Origin: Cupriavidus sp. EM10
GTDB taxonomy: Bacteria > Pseudomonadota > Gammaproteobacteria > Burkholderiales > Burkholderiaceae
DNA: 64,000 nt
Assembly: GCF_018729255.1 (NCBI RefSeq)
Contig: NZ_CP076061.1
Coordinates: forward strand, 2,356,001-2,420,000
Direction of reading: 5' to 3'
The translations under genes and the position numbers were made by a program. This document shows positions 36,568 through 46,535 of this stretch, piece after piece; within the stretch, counting starts at the first letter, position 1, and each line of letters opens with the position of its first letter. Below the pieces are notes generated by a model. That model searched no databases and was not told where the DNA came from. It was given only the letters and a program-made list of their open reading frames with translations.

Positions 36568-37461
36568 ATGCGTCACATGGAAACCCTCACGCCTGGCTCC
36601 GAAGCCGCCCTCGACTTTCCCGGACTCCTGCGCTACTGGCGCGGCAAGCGCGGCTACAGCCAGCTGGCCCTGTCGCTGGCGGCCGGGGTATCGCAGCGCC
36701 ATATCAGCTTCCTCGAATCGGGCCGCGCCCGGCCCAGCCGTGAAATGGTGCTGGCGCTGGCCGACCGGCTCGGCGTGCCGCTGCGCCAGCGCAACCGGCT
36801 GCTGCTGGCCAGCGGCTATGCGCCGGCCTACAGCGAGAACACGCTCGGCGCGCCGGCCATGCAGATGGTGCGCCAGGCCATCTCGCTGATCCTTTCCAAG
36901 CAGGAGCCGTATCCGGCCGTGGTGCTGGACCGTTTCTGGCATCTGGTCGATGCCAACGACGCCTATCGCCGCATGCTCGGGCAGTTGATGGGCAAGCGCC
37001 AGCCGGCCACGCTGGACGGGCAGGGCGGGCGGATCAACCTGATGCTCGCGGTGTTCGACCCGGACGGGCTATGGCCGGTGCTGGAGAATGCGCGGCAGAT
37101 CGGCCGCTACCTGCTGCGGCGCGTCTGGCAGGAATTGCAGGTGCAGGCGCACGACCAGACCGCGCGCGAGATCTTTCGCCGTATTGCCGAATGGCACCCC
37201 GATATGGTGGACCCGAGCGGGGTGCTGCTGATCGAGGACGATCCCGCTGACGGGCCGCTGCCGCCGGTGCTGCCGGTGGTGGTGCATGCGGGGCGCTTCC
37301 GGGCGTCGCTGTTTTCCACGCTGACCACGCTGGGCAACCCGCAGGACGTCACGCTGCAGGAGCTGCGGATCGAATGCTTCTATCCGGCCGACGACGACAC
37401 CCGCGCGCTGTTCGAGGCGCTGGCGACGACGCCGGTACCGGGGAAGTCGTCCTCCACATAG
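36568..37461 (+). CDS. XRE-family regulator with MmyB-like ligand-binding domain
   Basis: 297 residues. N-terminal helix-turn-helix at about residues 20-75 (GLLRYWRGKRGYSQLALSLAAGVSQRHISFLESGRARPSREMVLALADRLGVPLRQRNRLL). A long C-terminal domain follows with YPAVVLDRFWHLVDANDAYRRML, the PAS-like MmyB fold that binds fatty acid-like ligands in known members. The plus-strand gene is divergent from higBA. ATG 36568 and 36577 are both possible. Targets unknown. Confidence 0.87.
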   Translation: MRHMETLTPGSEAALDFPGLLRYWRGKRGYSQLALSLAAGVSQRHISFLESGRARPSREMVLALADRLGVPLRQRNRLLLASGYAPAYSENTLGAPAMQMVRQAISLILSKQEPYPAVVLDRFWHLVDANDAYRRMLGQLMGKRQPATLDGQGGRINLMLAVFDPDGLWPVLENARQIGRYLLRRVWQELQVQAHDQTAREIFRRIAEWHPDMVDPSGVLLIEDDPADGPLPPVLPVVVHAGRFRASLFSTLTTLGNPQDVTLQELRIECFYPADDDTRALFEALATTPVPGKSSST

Positions 37462-37552
37462 CCGTTCGGCCAGAAAAGCACAGTCGTGCTAACATCGCCC
37501 CGCCGTCGTGTTGCTGGTTGTTGCTGGCAGGCCGCGACGGCATCGTTACGTC

Positions 37553-37708
37553 TTCAGGGCGGGGTGAAAGTCCCCACCGGCGGTATGTGGCAACTGTCGA
37601 AAGGCAGTGGCGCCACGAGCCCGCGAGCGCCCGCATTCCCGTGCGGGGTCAGCAGACCTGGTGAGAGGCCAGGGCCGACGGTCATAGTCCGGATGAAAGA
37701 AGATGGGC
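37553..37708 (+). ncRNA. FMN riboswitch (RFN element) upstream of ribB
   Basis: All conserved blocks are present in order: GGGCGGGGTGAAAGTCCCC with ACCGGCGGTA, AGCCCGCGAGCGCC, GGTCAGCAGACCTGGTGAGA, CCAGGGCCGACGGTCATAGT and CCGGATGAAAGAAGA. It lies about 130 nt before the ribB ATG. FMN binding would shut off ribB, probably at translation initiation since no obvious intrinsic terminator follows. Confidence 0.97.
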
Positions 37709-37836
37709 GGAATCCGCATGGCTTTCCCGCGCGCGCACGGTGTTGTCCGTCCGCGCTGGCGCAGCGTTGTGCGCGCTTTCGCTGATCGTTCCCCTGAAAC
37801 GCCCATGGAAACTTCATTGCACGGAGCGTTTCACCA

Positions 37837-38523
37837 ATGCTGACTCTCAACCCAAGCCATCCTTCCGACCTGGCCGCTGGCGATCTCGCCATCGCCGATG
37901 CCGACCCGCGCCCGCTTGCGGAGCGCATCGCGCAGGCGCTCGACGCCATGCGCGAGGGCCGCCCCGTCGTGCTGCTAGACGACGATGACCGCGAGAACGA
38001 GGCCGACCTGATCCTGGCCGCCGAGCGCCTGACCAACGCCAACATGGCGATGATGATCCGCGAATGCAGCGGCATCGTGTGCCTGTGCCTGACGGCCGAG
38101 AAGGTGCGCGCGCTGGGCCTGCGGCCGATGGTCGAGAACAACCGCAGCCAGTACGGCACGGCGTTTACGGTGTCGATCGAGGCGCGCGAGGGCGTGACCA
38201 CCGGCGTCAGCGCCGCCGACCGCATCACGACGATCCGTGCCGCCATTGCCGACGATGCCGGTACCGATGCGGTGGTCAGCCCGGGCCACGTGTTTCCGCT
38301 GGTGGCCGTGGACGGCGGCGTGCTGCAGCGCCGTGGCCACACCGAAGGCTCGGTCGAACTGGCGCGCATGGCCGGCCTGTCGCCGGCGGCGGTGCTGTGC
38401 GAGCTGATGAACCCCGACGGCACGATGGCGCGCCGCCCGGAAGCGCTGGCCTTTGCGCAGATGTACCAGTTGCCGGTGCTGACCATCGCCGACCTGGTGG
38501 CCTGGCGCGAGCAGCTGGGCTGA
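37837..38523 (+). CDS. ribB: 3,4-dihydroxy-2-butanone-4-phosphate synthase
   Basis: 228 residues, RibB alone without a GTP cyclohydrolase II half. Active-site signatures: [16 protein letters not shown], the [10 protein letters not shown] segment, [12 protein letters not shown], and [32 protein letters not shown]. It converts ribulose-5-phosphate to 3,4-dihydroxy-2-butanone-4-phosphate plus formate, the four-carbon branch of riboflavin synthesis. It is under the FMN riboswitch, and ACGGAG precedes ATG 37837. A separately regulated extra copy is common in this family of bacteria. Confidence 0.96.
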   Translation: MLTLNPSHPSDLAAGDLAIADADPRPLAERIAQALDAMREGRPVVLLDDDDRENEADLILAAERLTNANMAMMIRECSGIVCLCLTAEKVRALGLRPMVENNRSQYGTAFTVSIEAREGVTTGVSAADRITTIRAAIADDAGTDAVVSPGHVFPLVAVDGGVLQRRGHTEGSVELARMAGLSPAAVLCELMNPDGTMARRPEALAFAQMYQLPVLTIADLVAWREQLG

Positions 38524-38690
38524 ACGCTGACGCAATGACGGCCTGATCCCGCGCAAGCGGCGCGCGAATATCGCGCAGGAATGCCGTGCGGCGTGGCGAT
38601 TTCACGTAATTCCGCAAGCCTTGGGCTGTTGTCAGGGGCGCGTGCTGTGCGAAAATCGCGGACTTCTTCCCGTCCTTACGAGGGTATCCG

Positions 38691-39260
38691 ATGCTTTTCC
38701 GCATGCTCGCACGCACGGCCCTGCTCGCCGGCGCGTGTTTCAGTGTCGCGGCGCAGGCCGACTCCAACGGCGCGCCGTCCTTCAGCAGTCCACCCGCACG
38801 CGCTGCCGCGGCGGCCGGTCTCTACCAGTGCCAGGGCCCCAATGGGGGCACCATCTTCCGTGCCTCGCCGCGCGAAGGGTGCACGCAGGTGGTGTCGCCC
38901 GATCCGGGGGCACCGGACCCCCAACGCTGGCTGCCGCTGATGGGCGCCAATGGCGTGATTTCCTATCTGGATCAGACGTCGATTCGCCGGCGCGGGTCCG
39001 AGGTGGGGGTGGCGCTGGTCCACAATGCGCCGCCCGGGGTCATCAAGACCACCAGCGGCGACACGATCCGCTCTTCGCTGAAGCGGATGGTGCTCAACTG
39101 CGCCACGTCGATGTATGCCGTGGTCGAGCAGACGCTATATCCCAAGCGCTACGCCCGTGGCGATTCCCTCTATACGATCCGTGCACCGCAGGCCGGCATG
39201 CCGCAGCAGGCGGTGTCCGGCACGCTGGCCGGCGAACTGGTGACGCGCCTCTGTCATTGA
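38691..39260 (+). CDS. Exported protein, surface-adhesin E-like
   Basis: 189 residues with a Sec signal (LLAGACFSVAAQA). The middle has a Cys-containing YQCQGPNGGTIFRASPREGCTQV segment resembling DUF4124-type domains. The C-terminal half (GVISYLDQTSIRRRGSEVGVALV, LNCATSMYAVVEQTLY) resembles the surface-adhesin E/CNP1-like fold common in betaproteobacteria. Monocistronic and placed after ribB. The function is unknown; localisation is periplasmic or surface. Confidence 0.7.
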   Translation: MLFRMLARTALLAGACFSVAAQADSNGAPSFSSPPARAAAAAGLYQCQGPNGGTIFRASPREGCTQVVSPDPGAPDPQRWLPLMGANGVISYLDQTSIRRRGSEVGVALVHNAPPGVIKTTSGDTIRSSLKRMVLNCATSMYAVVEQTLYPKRYARGDSLYTIRAPQAGMPQQAVSGTLAGELVTRLCH

Positions 39261-39299
39261 GGGGGTCGCTGCTCCGGGCAGCGACCTTGGCCTGTGGCG

Positions 39300-39701
39300 T
39301 CAGTCCTCGACGTGACGCGCCTTCCAGGTGCCGTTCGACTGCTTGCAGAACCAGCCCGACCATGCCTCGGTGGCGCTGCCGCGCTTGAGGTCGGACTTGA
39401 GCCGGCGGCATGTCTGCCCCTTGTCGGTCTTCGTGGCGACCGGGCTGATCGTCCCATCGACGGCCTGGCGCCGGTTCTCGGCCGGGTAGTGCCATTCCAC
39501 CACCTGGTTATCCTCGGTGTCGTTGAGCGCCTTGCCGACCGATTGCTGCAGCGAGGCCGCTTCCTTCTTGGTGAGCGTGCCGACGATGCTGCCGGACAGG
39601 TACGTCTGGAAATAGGCGAACGCGGGTTGCGCGGTGCCCAGGAGCAGGGCGCAGGCCAGGCTGGCGGCCAGGGCCGGACGGGTAAGGCGCCGAACGTGCA
39701 T
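39300..39701 (-). CDS. Exported protein, RT0821/Lpp0805 surface-protein-like
   Basis: 133 residues with a strong Sec signal (LAASLACALLLGTAQPAFA). The rest reads GSIVGTLTKKEAASLQQSVGKALNDTEDNQVVEWHYP, then CRRLKSDLKRGSATEAWSGWFCKQSNGTWKARH. This fits the 17-kDa surface-antigen-related family, which shows paired Cys, an early LNDT-type helix and a closing DGxW motif. ATG 39701 has GAGGAAA upstream. It converges with the gene at 38691. Confidence 0.7.
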   Translation of the reverse strand: MHVRRLTRPALAASLACALLLGTAQPAFAYFQTYLSGSIVGTLTKKEAASLQQSVGKALNDTEDNQVVEWHYPAENRRQAVDGTISPVATKTDKGQTCRRLKSDLKRGSATEAWSGWFCKQSNGTWKARHVED

Positions 39702-40184
39702 GACGATTTCCTCGTGGCTAAAAAGCGGTGGATGAACGGGGCGATTGTAAGCGCGGCGTCGCCGGTCCGGTGCATCGCAATGCACAGCGGGCCCCACGCA
39801 TTAGCGCCTGATTACTGCCGGCTGGATCATCAGGGCCCCCATGGCGCCTTCTACCGCATGATCTATGCTTGACTTCAGCCTCGGAGCGCAGGCGCGAGGC
39901 GCCTTCCAGCCCACAGGTGAGACATTTTGTTGCAAACGTTGCGGCGGCGAAACGTGACTTTTAAGTCTCGAATTGTTAAGGTTTCGCATCGCATTGCAAC
40001 AATCCCGACAAGCGTACGTTGCACACGCCTCGACTGTGCCTAATTGATACAACCGAGCCGCGCTTGATGCGCCGCACGCTGGTCCGTCTTTTGCTGTAGC
40101 CAATCGTTGAAGTTTCCTGACGTATTCCTGGGCGGCCGCCTTGTCCGGCCGCCTGTCTCCCTGCCAACCCTCCCAACGGTCTTC
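39702..40184. other. Intergenic region upstream of opgG with distant inverted repeat
   Basis: About 480 bp with no supportable gene. It holds TTGTTGCAA at 39927-39935 and its exact inverse TTGCAACAA at 39994-40002, 58 bp apart, in a relatively AT-rich section (39920-40050) that should contain the opgG promoter. The spacing would suit DNA looping or two sites for one regulator. Confidence 0.5.
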
Positions 40185-41849
40185 ATGTCCGCATATCCGA
40201 CGTCGTTCCGCCCGATCCAACGCCCGAGCGCCGCGCCCGCGCGCCGCTTATCCGGCAGGATTTCAGGGATCGGACGATGGCTGGGCGGCGGCATGCTGGC
40301 GGTGCTGGCGCTGACCGCGCACGCGTTCGATTTCGAGACCGTGGCCGCGCGCGCCCGCCAGCTGTCGGCATCGCCGTACAAGCCGCCCAAGGCGCAGGAA
40401 CTGCCGCGCGAGCTCAAGGAACTGAGCTACGACCGGTATCGCGAGATCGAATACAAGCCCGAGCGCTTTGCCTGGCGCGGCGCGCGGCTGCCGTTCGAGA
40501 TCTCGTTTTTCCACGAGGGCATGGTGTTCGACCAGCCCGTACGGATCAACGAGGTGGTCAACAGCAGCGTGCGCGAATTCCGCTTCGATCCGGCCGCGTT
40601 CAACTACGGCTCGCACAAGGTGGATCCCGCCAAGCTCAAGGGCCTGGGGTTTGCCGGCTTCCGGCTGATGTATCCGCTGAACCAGGGCAAGCGCAAGGAC
40701 GAACTGGCGTCGTTCCTGGGTGCCAGCTACTTCCGCGCGCTGGGCAAGGACCAGTGGTATGGCCTGTCGGCCCGTGGCCTGGCCGTGGATACCGCGCTGA
40801 ACTCCGGCGAGGAGTTTCCGCGCTTCACCGAATTCTGGATCGAGCGGCCGTCGGCCAACGACAGACAGCTGACGATCTATGCGCTGATGGATTCGCGCCG
40901 CATGAGCGGCGCCTATCGCTTCATCATCAAGCCCGGCAACGAGACCGTGATGGAGGTCAAGTCGCGCCTGTTCCTGCGCGAGAACGTGACCAAGCTTGGG
41001 CTGGCCCCGCTGACCAGCATGTACCTGTTTGGCGAGAACCAGCCGTCGTCGAGCGCCGATTTCCGCCCCGAGGTGCATGACTCCGACGGCCTGTCGGTGC
41101 AGCTCGGCACCGGCGAATGGATCTGGCGTCCGCTGGTCAATCCCAAGCGCCTGCTGGTGACGTCGTTCGCCGCCACCAATCCGCAGGGCTATGGCCTGAT
41201 GCAGCGCGACCGCAGTTTCGACAATTACCAGGAGATCGGCTCGTGGTACGAGCGCCGGCCGAGCGGCTGGGTCGAGCCGAAGGGCAACTGGGGCTCGGGC
41301 CGCGTGGAACTGGTGCAGATTCCCACGCCGGACGAGACCAATGACAACATCGTGGCCTTCTGGGTGCCGGACAACCCGCCCAAGCCGAAGCAGGCCTTCG
41401 ACTACGAGTACCGGCTGAAATGGCAGAAGGACGGCGAGAACCTGCCGCCGATGTCGTGGGTCACGCAGACGCGCCGCGGGCAGGGCCTGACGCGCAAGCA
41501 GGACGACACCAGTTTCTCGCTGGTGGTGGATTTCGAAGGCCCCGCGTTCAAGAAGCTGCCCGAGGAGGCGCGCCTGGACCCGGTGGTATCGGCGGACGCC
41601 AATGGCGAACTGCTCAAGACGACAGTCCAGCGCAACGAGGCCACCGGTGGCTGGCGCATGACGATGTTCATGCGGCGCAAGGACGAGAACAAGCCGGTTG
41701 AGTTGCGCGGCTATCTTCGCAACGGCAATACAACCCAATCCGAGACATGGAGCTACATCTTACCCCAGGCTGAAGCAGCGCCCGGCCCAGGCGGCGGCAG
41801 CATGCCAGCGCTATGTCGACCGCCTGCCGGCTTCGCCCGAACTGCGTAG
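40185..41849 (+). CDS. opgG: Periplasmic glucan biosynthesis protein OpgG (MdoG); true end probably 41773
   Basis: OpgG fold with a Sec/Tat-like leader (RRLSGRISGIGRWLGGGMLAVLALTAHAF) and the conserved start FDFETVAARARQLSASPYKPP. Later family blocks include FRLMYPLNQGKRKDELASFLGASYFRALGK, the WERP-type FWIERPSA and VAFWVPDNPPKP. It shapes the beta-glucan backbone in the periplasm. Past ETWSYILP the frame runs on to 41849 with unrelated residues. One C added to CCCC 41763-41766 gives ETWSYILPPG and a stop at 41773 (529 residues), and at the same time restores opgH. ATG 40185 is chosen over 40107 because the signal peptide starts nearby. Confidence 0.9.
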   Translation: MSAYPTSFRPIQRPSAAPARRLSGRISGIGRWLGGGMLAVLALTAHAFDFETVAARARQLSASPYKPPKAQELPRELKELSYDRYREIEYKPERFAWRGARLPFEISFFHEGMVFDQPVRINEVVNSSVREFRFDPAAFNYGSHKVDPAKLKGLGFAGFRLMYPLNQGKRKDELASFLGASYFRALGKDQWYGLSARGLAVDTALNSGEEFPRFTEFWIERPSANDRQLTIYALMDSRRMSGAYRFIIKPGNETVMEVKSRLFLRENVTKLGLAPLTSMYLFGENQPSSSADFRPEVHDSDGLSVQLGTGEWIWRPLVNPKRLLVTSFAATNPQGYGLMQRDRSFDNYQEIGSWYERRPSGWVEPKGNWGSGRVELVQIPTPDETNDNIVAFWVPDNPPKPKQAFDYEYRLKWQKDGENLPPMSWVTQTRRGQGLTRKQDDTSFSLVVDFEGPAFKKLPEEARLDPVVSADANGELLKTTVQRNEATGGWRMTMFMRRKDENKPVELRGYLRNGNTTQSETWSYILPQAEAAPGPGGGSMPALCRPPAGFARTA

Positions 41850-44352
41850 CGAACTGCTGGCCGATACCCCGAAATCGCTGATGTCCAGCGTGCCGGCCGA
41901 GGGTATCGAAGTGCCGTCGGCCATGATCGAACTGCAAACGCGCCTGGCCGGTCGCGACCCGAAGGACAAGGAAGCTTCCGATTTGAATGACGGCAGCGCC
42001 CCGGGCGGGGCAACCTACGCATCGGTGGGTCGTCGCTTTGCGATGGCCTATGGCAACCCGCAGGTGGACGGCGAGCCGCTGCTGCAGCGGCACGCCGACG
42101 GTACCGTGCGCGTGAACACGGGGCCGGAACCCGAGCGCGCCTCGATGGTGCCGCGCCAGTGGCCGCCGCATATCGTCTGGGGCGGCATCCGCAATGCCTG
42201 GCGCAAGATGCTGGGCCGGCCGCCCGTGCCCGAGACGTGGGACACGCTGCACGACGGCCCCGATGCCGAGGGCAAGTGGCATCCGGCCGGATCGCACCGC
42301 CGCTGGTTCCTGCTGGCGCTGGTGGTGGGCCAGACCATCATGGCCACGTACTTCATGTCGCGCGTGCTGCCGTACCACGGCGCCGATCCGCTCGAAGTGG
42401 CCATCCTGACGCTGTTCGCGATCCTGTTCTCGTGGGTGTCGGCCGGCTTCTGGACGGCGATGATGGGCTTCCTGGTGCTGTTCAAGGGTGGCGACAAGCA
42501 CCTGATCTCGCGCAGCGCGGCCAGCGACGCACCGATCGACCCGTCCGCGCGGACGGCGATCATCATGCCGATCTGCAACGAAGACGTGACGCGCGTCTTC
42601 GCGGGCCTGCGTGCCACGTACGAATCGCTGGAACGCACCGGCGAACTGCAGCATTTCGATTTCTTCGTGCTGTCCGACAGCGGCAACCCCGACCTGCGCA
42701 CCGCCGAGCACGACGCCTGGATCGAACTGTGCCGCGCCGTGGGCGGCTTCGGCCGTATCTTCTACCGCTGGCGCCGGCATCGCGTGAAGCGCAAGACCGG
42801 CAATGTGGCCGACTTCTGCCGCCGCTGGGGCAGCAAGTACCGCTACATGATCGTGCTGGACGCCGACAGCGTGATGAGCGGCGACTGCCTGGCCACGCTG
42901 GCTCGGCTGATGGAGGCCAACCCGGGCGCCGGCATCATCCAGACCGCGCCGCTGGCCGTGGGCCGCGACACGCTGTACGCGCGGGTGCAGCAGTTCTCCA
43001 CGCGCGTCTATGGCCCGCTGTTTACGGCGGGGCTGCACTACTGGCAGCTGGGCGAGTCGCACTACTGGGGCCACAACGCCATCATCCGCATCAAGCCGTT
43101 CATGGAACACTGCGGCCTGGCGCCGCTGCCCGGCAAGGGGCCGCTGTCCGGTGAAATCCTGTCGCACGACTTTGTCGAGGCGGCCATGATGCGGCGCGCG
43201 GGATGGGGCGTGTGGATTGCCTACGACCTGCCGGGCTCGTTCGAGGAACTGCCGCCGAACCTGCTGGACGAGGTCAAGCGCGACCGCCGCTGGTGCCAGG
43301 GCAACCTGATGAACTTCCGCCTGTGGATGAAGCAGGGTTTCCACGCCGTGCACCGCGCGGTGTTCCTGACCGGCATCATGGCCTATGTGTCGGCGCCGCT
43401 GTGGTTCCTGTTCCTGCTGCTGTCCACGGCCGCGCTGGCCAAGCACGCGCTGGTGCCGCCCGAGTACTTCACCAAGCCTTACCAGCTGTTCCCGACCTGG
43501 CCGGAATGGCATCCGGAAAAGGCGCTGATGCTGTTCTCGGCCACGGCCACGCTGCTGTTCCTGCCCAAGCTGGCCAGCGTGATCCTGCTGATGAAGGATG
43601 CGAAGCAGTACGGCGGTCCGGTGCGCCTGGTCCTGAGCATGCTGATCGAGATGACGCTGTCGGCCCTGCTGGCGCCCACGCGCATGCTGTTCCACACCAA
43701 ATTCGTGATCGCGGCCTACAGCGGCTGGGGCATTTCGTGGAAGTCGCCCCCGCGGGAGGACGCGGAGACGACATGGGGCGAGGCCTTCCGCCGCCACGGC
43801 TGGCATACGGTGCTGGGTCTGGTGTGGGGCGCGGGCGTGTACTGGCTGAGCCCGGGCTTTATCTGGTGGCTGCTGCCGATCGTCGGCTCGCTGGCGATGT
43901 CGATCCCGGTGTCGGTGATGCTGTCGCGGGTGTCCCTGGGCCGCGCCGCGCGCCGCGCCGGGCTGTTCATGATCCCTGAGGAAACCTATGTGCCGCGCGA
44001 GATCGTCGAAACGCAGCAGCACGTGGAAAATGCCCAGGAAGTGCCGCGCTTCGTCGATGCCGTGGTCGATCCGGTGACCAACGCGCTGATGTGCGCCACG
44101 GCCACGGCGCGCACCATCCAGCCGGAGCCGGCCAGGCTGCAGCATGCATCGCTGGTGCAGCACGCGCTGACGCATGGCCCGGGGTCGCTGTCGCCGGCCC
44201 AGAAGCACGTGCTACTGGGCGACCCGTTCGCGCTGTCGAAGCTGCACGAGCTGGTGTGGGGATCGCCGCTGGCCGATGCCGCGTGGAAGGAAACCCGGGT
44301 GCTGCTGCGCCGCGCGCCCAACGTGCTGCCGTTGCGGCCACGGGCGGCGTGA
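41747..44352 (+). CDS. opgH: Glucan beta-glucosyltransferase OpgH (MdoH) (start disrupted at 41763-41766)
   Basis: 868 residues after repair. Starting at ATG 41747 the protein reads MELHLTP and, with one C restored at 41763-41766, continues RLKQRPAQAAAACQRYVDRLPASPELR. As sequenced the frame is open only from a TTG at 41698 with unrelated first residues. GT2 motifs: AIIMPICNED, FFVLSDSGNPD, MIVLDADS, and RDRRWCQGN (QxxRW-type), between several membrane segments (RRWFLLALVVGQTIMATYF, FLLLLSTAALA region, VLGLVWGAGVYWL). It makes the UDP-glucose-derived backbone of osmoregulated periplasmic glucans. The repaired genes overlap by 27 bp. Confidence 0.92.
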
Positions 44353-44378
44353 CCCGGCGGCGGTACGCGCCATGAAGA

Positions 44379-44409
44379 ACGGCAGGCTTGCGGGCCTGCC
44401 GTTTTTTTT
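44379..44409 (+). terminator. Intrinsic terminator of opgGH
   Basis: 9-bp stem ACGGCAGGC / GCCTGCCGT with loop TTGCGG followed by T8, 27 bp after the opgH stop. Confidence 0.92.
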
Positions 44410-44445
44410 CGCCTGTTTTAAACGGGAGGGGGTATCGACCGGGGG

Positions 44446-45027
44446 CTATCGCAGTGCCGACACACAGATCGGCGCGTTGATATAGACGTCGCCCACGCGG
44501 CGCTCGCCGCGGTCGTTGCGCGTCATGTAGCGGAACATCATGCTGACGCCGAGCTTGGTCAGGATTTCCACGTCGCGGTTCGCGCAGATGTTGCGCTGGA
44601 GCGGCGCGGCGTAGCTCACCTCGAAGCTGGCCAGGTCGAGCATCGGGCCGCGATAGTTGGTCAGTTCCAGCTGGAAAAGCACGTGCTTGCCGGGGATCGA
44701 CTGGCAGCGGCGCAGGCGCGTCTCGCCGTCGATCTCGATGGGCAGGATATCGTTGAGTTGCCTGCAGGCGCGTGCCAGCACGCTGTCAGGGCGACTGGTG
44801 TTGCGCAGCAGTTCAGGAACGCCGGCCGCGCCGGTGTTCTGTCCGGTGGCCGCGCCCTTGAGCATGCGTGACAGGGCCTCGGCTTCGTCGACCGCCACGG
44901 GCGCGGGGGACGATGCCGGTGCCATGGCGGGCGGCCTGCCAGGCGCGGCCCATGCGGGCAACGACGGCAAGGCTGCGAGTGCAACCAGGCTCAGCGAAGC
45001 AATAAACGGCGTGTGTCGTATGGTCAT
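44446..45027 (-). CDS. Exported protein of unknown function
   Basis: 193 residues. Sec signal (FIASLSLVALAALPSLPAWA) followed by a Pro/Ala linker of about 25 residues. The C-terminal domain has three cysteines (ACRQLNDILPIEIDGETRLRRCQSIPG, NICANRDVEILTKLGVSMMFRYM) and ends DVYINAPICVSALR. I recognise no family. ATG 45027 is chosen because it begins the signal peptide; no clear ribosome site precedes it. It converges with opgH, but glucan-related function is only a positional guess. Confidence 0.65.
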   Translation of the reverse strand: MTIRHTPFIASLSLVALAALPSLPAWAAPGRPPAMAPASSPAPVAVDEAEALSRMLKGAATGQNTGAAGVPELLRNTSRPDSVLARACRQLNDILPIEIDGETRLRRCQSIPGKHVLFQLELTNYRGPMLDLASFEVSYAAPLQRNICANRDVEILTKLGVSMMFRYMTRNDRGERRVGDVYINAPICVSALR

Positions 45028-45289
45028 GCAGGATAACGTTGCCGGGGACGGGTCCCGTGATCCGTCTCCCGCGATGCGTCTGACTGCGTGGTCTGGGGTA
45101 CATCCGTCCCGACAGGCACGCATTGTACCCTCCACCCCGCCACACGTGAAAGCAGCGCCACCCGTGATGCCGCACCGGCAGCCGGTTTGCGGCGGATTTT
45201 CCACGGTACTTCTGGTGACTTGACGCGGGGCCCGCCAAGCGCTTGCACGCTATGCAACAATTGCGGCTTGCCCTACCGGAACCCTTTCA

Positions 45290-46504
45290 ATGACGTCCTC
45301 CGCAAGCGCTCGCACCGACGCGCGCTTTCCGCTCTGGCTGCTGATCTGCGCGTCGCTCACGGCCATCGCCCCGCTTTCCATCGACATGTACCTGCCCAGC
45401 TTCCCGGCGCTGGCAGCCGATCTCCATACCGACATCGGCAAGGTACAGCTGACGCTGGGCACGTTCCTGGTGGGCCTTGCCATCGGCCAGGCGTTCTACG
45501 GCCCTGTCAGCGACCGTTTCGGCCGCAAGGCGCCGCTCTATGCCGGCCTGACGATCTATGGCGTGGCGGCCGCCGGGTGCGCGTTGGCGTCGAGCGTGGA
45601 ATCGCTGATGCTCTGGCGCTTCCTGCAGGCGCTTGGCGGTTGCACCGGGCTGGTGGTGTCGCGGGCGGTGATCCGGGACCGGCTCGAGGCGCGCGAATCC
45701 GCCCGGGCCTTTTCGTCGCTGATGCTGGTAATGGGGCTGGCGCCGATCCTGGCGCCGCTGATCGGCGGGGCCGTGCTGGCCGCCACCGGATGGCGTGCGA
45801 TCTTCTGGATCCATTGCGGCGCGGCCGTGCTGCTGCTGTGGCTGATCCATTCGCGCATGGAGGAATCGCTCGATCCGCAGCGCCGCCGCTCGCTGCATCC
45901 GGGCACCGTGCTGCGCGGCTACTGGGAGCTGCTGCGCGACCGCGAATTCCTGGGCTATTCGCTGTCCGCCGGGTGCGTGCAGGGCGGCATGTTTGCCTAC
46001 ATCGCGGGCTCGCCGTTCGTGCTGATCGAACTGCATGGCATCGATCCCTCCCACTACGGCTTTGTTTTCGGGGCCAACGCGTTTGGCCTGATCGCGATGT
46101 CGCAGGTCAACGCGAAGCTGGTGCGCGCCCGCGCGCTGGACGACGTGCTGCGCGTGGCGCTGATCGCGCCCTGCGTGGCGGGCCTGACGCTGGCAGCTGC
46201 CACGCTGCTGGGCGTGGCGTCGCTGCCGGTGCTGCTGTGCGGCTTCTTCGTCTTCCTGGCCGGGCTGGGCTGCATCACCCCCAACGCTTCGGCACTGGCA
46301 CTGGCCCATCAGAGCCATCGCGCCGGCACGGCGTCGGCATTGATGGGCACGCTCCAGTTCGGCTTCGGCACGCTGGCCGGTGCCGCCGTCAGCGTGTGGC
46401 ACGACGGTACGGCGCTGCCGCTGGCCGTGGTGATGGCGGTCTGCGGCACGGGCGCCGTGTTGCTGCGTCTGTATGGGCGGGCTGGCGCGCGCCAGCCCGG
46501 CTGA
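45290..46504 (+). CDS. Bcr/CflA-family drug efflux MFS transporter
   Basis: 404 residues, 12 segments. The Bcr/CflA signature is plain: IDMYLPSFPALAADL at TM1, then GQAFYGPVSDRFGRKAPLYAG (MFS motif A) and RFLQALGGCTGLVVSRAVIRDR (motif C region). Family members export bicyclomycin, chloramphenicol, sulfonamides or cysteine. It is monocistronic, divergent from the exported protein at 44446 across 262 bp. The true substrate is unknown. Confidence 0.92.
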   Translation: MTSSASARTDARFPLWLLICASLTAIAPLSIDMYLPSFPALAADLHTDIGKVQLTLGTFLVGLAIGQAFYGPVSDRFGRKAPLYAGLTIYGVAAAGCALASSVESLMLWRFLQALGGCTGLVVSRAVIRDRLEARESARAFSSLMLVMGLAPILAPLIGGAVLAATGWRAIFWIHCGAAVLLLWLIHSRMEESLDPQRRRSLHPGTVLRGYWELLRDREFLGYSLSAGCVQGGMFAYIAGSPFVLIELHGIDPSHYGFVFGANAFGLIAMSQVNAKLVRARALDDVLRVALIAPCVAGLTLAAATLLGVASLPVLLCGFFVFLAGLGCITPNASALALAHQSHRAGTASALMGTLQFGFGTLAGAAVSVWHDGTALPLAVVMAVCGTGAVLLRLYGRAGARQPG

Positions 46505-46535
46505 TCGATCTGGAACGCCGGCTCAGGCGGCCTCT

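Noticed and set aside
39801..40220. Minus-strand frame in the opgG upstream region
   Set aside because: No conserved sequence, no ribosome site, and it overlaps the promoter region and opgG start.
41668..44208. 846-codon open frame antisense to opgH
   Set aside because: The plus strand carries complete OpgH motifs; the antisense product has no recognisable domain.
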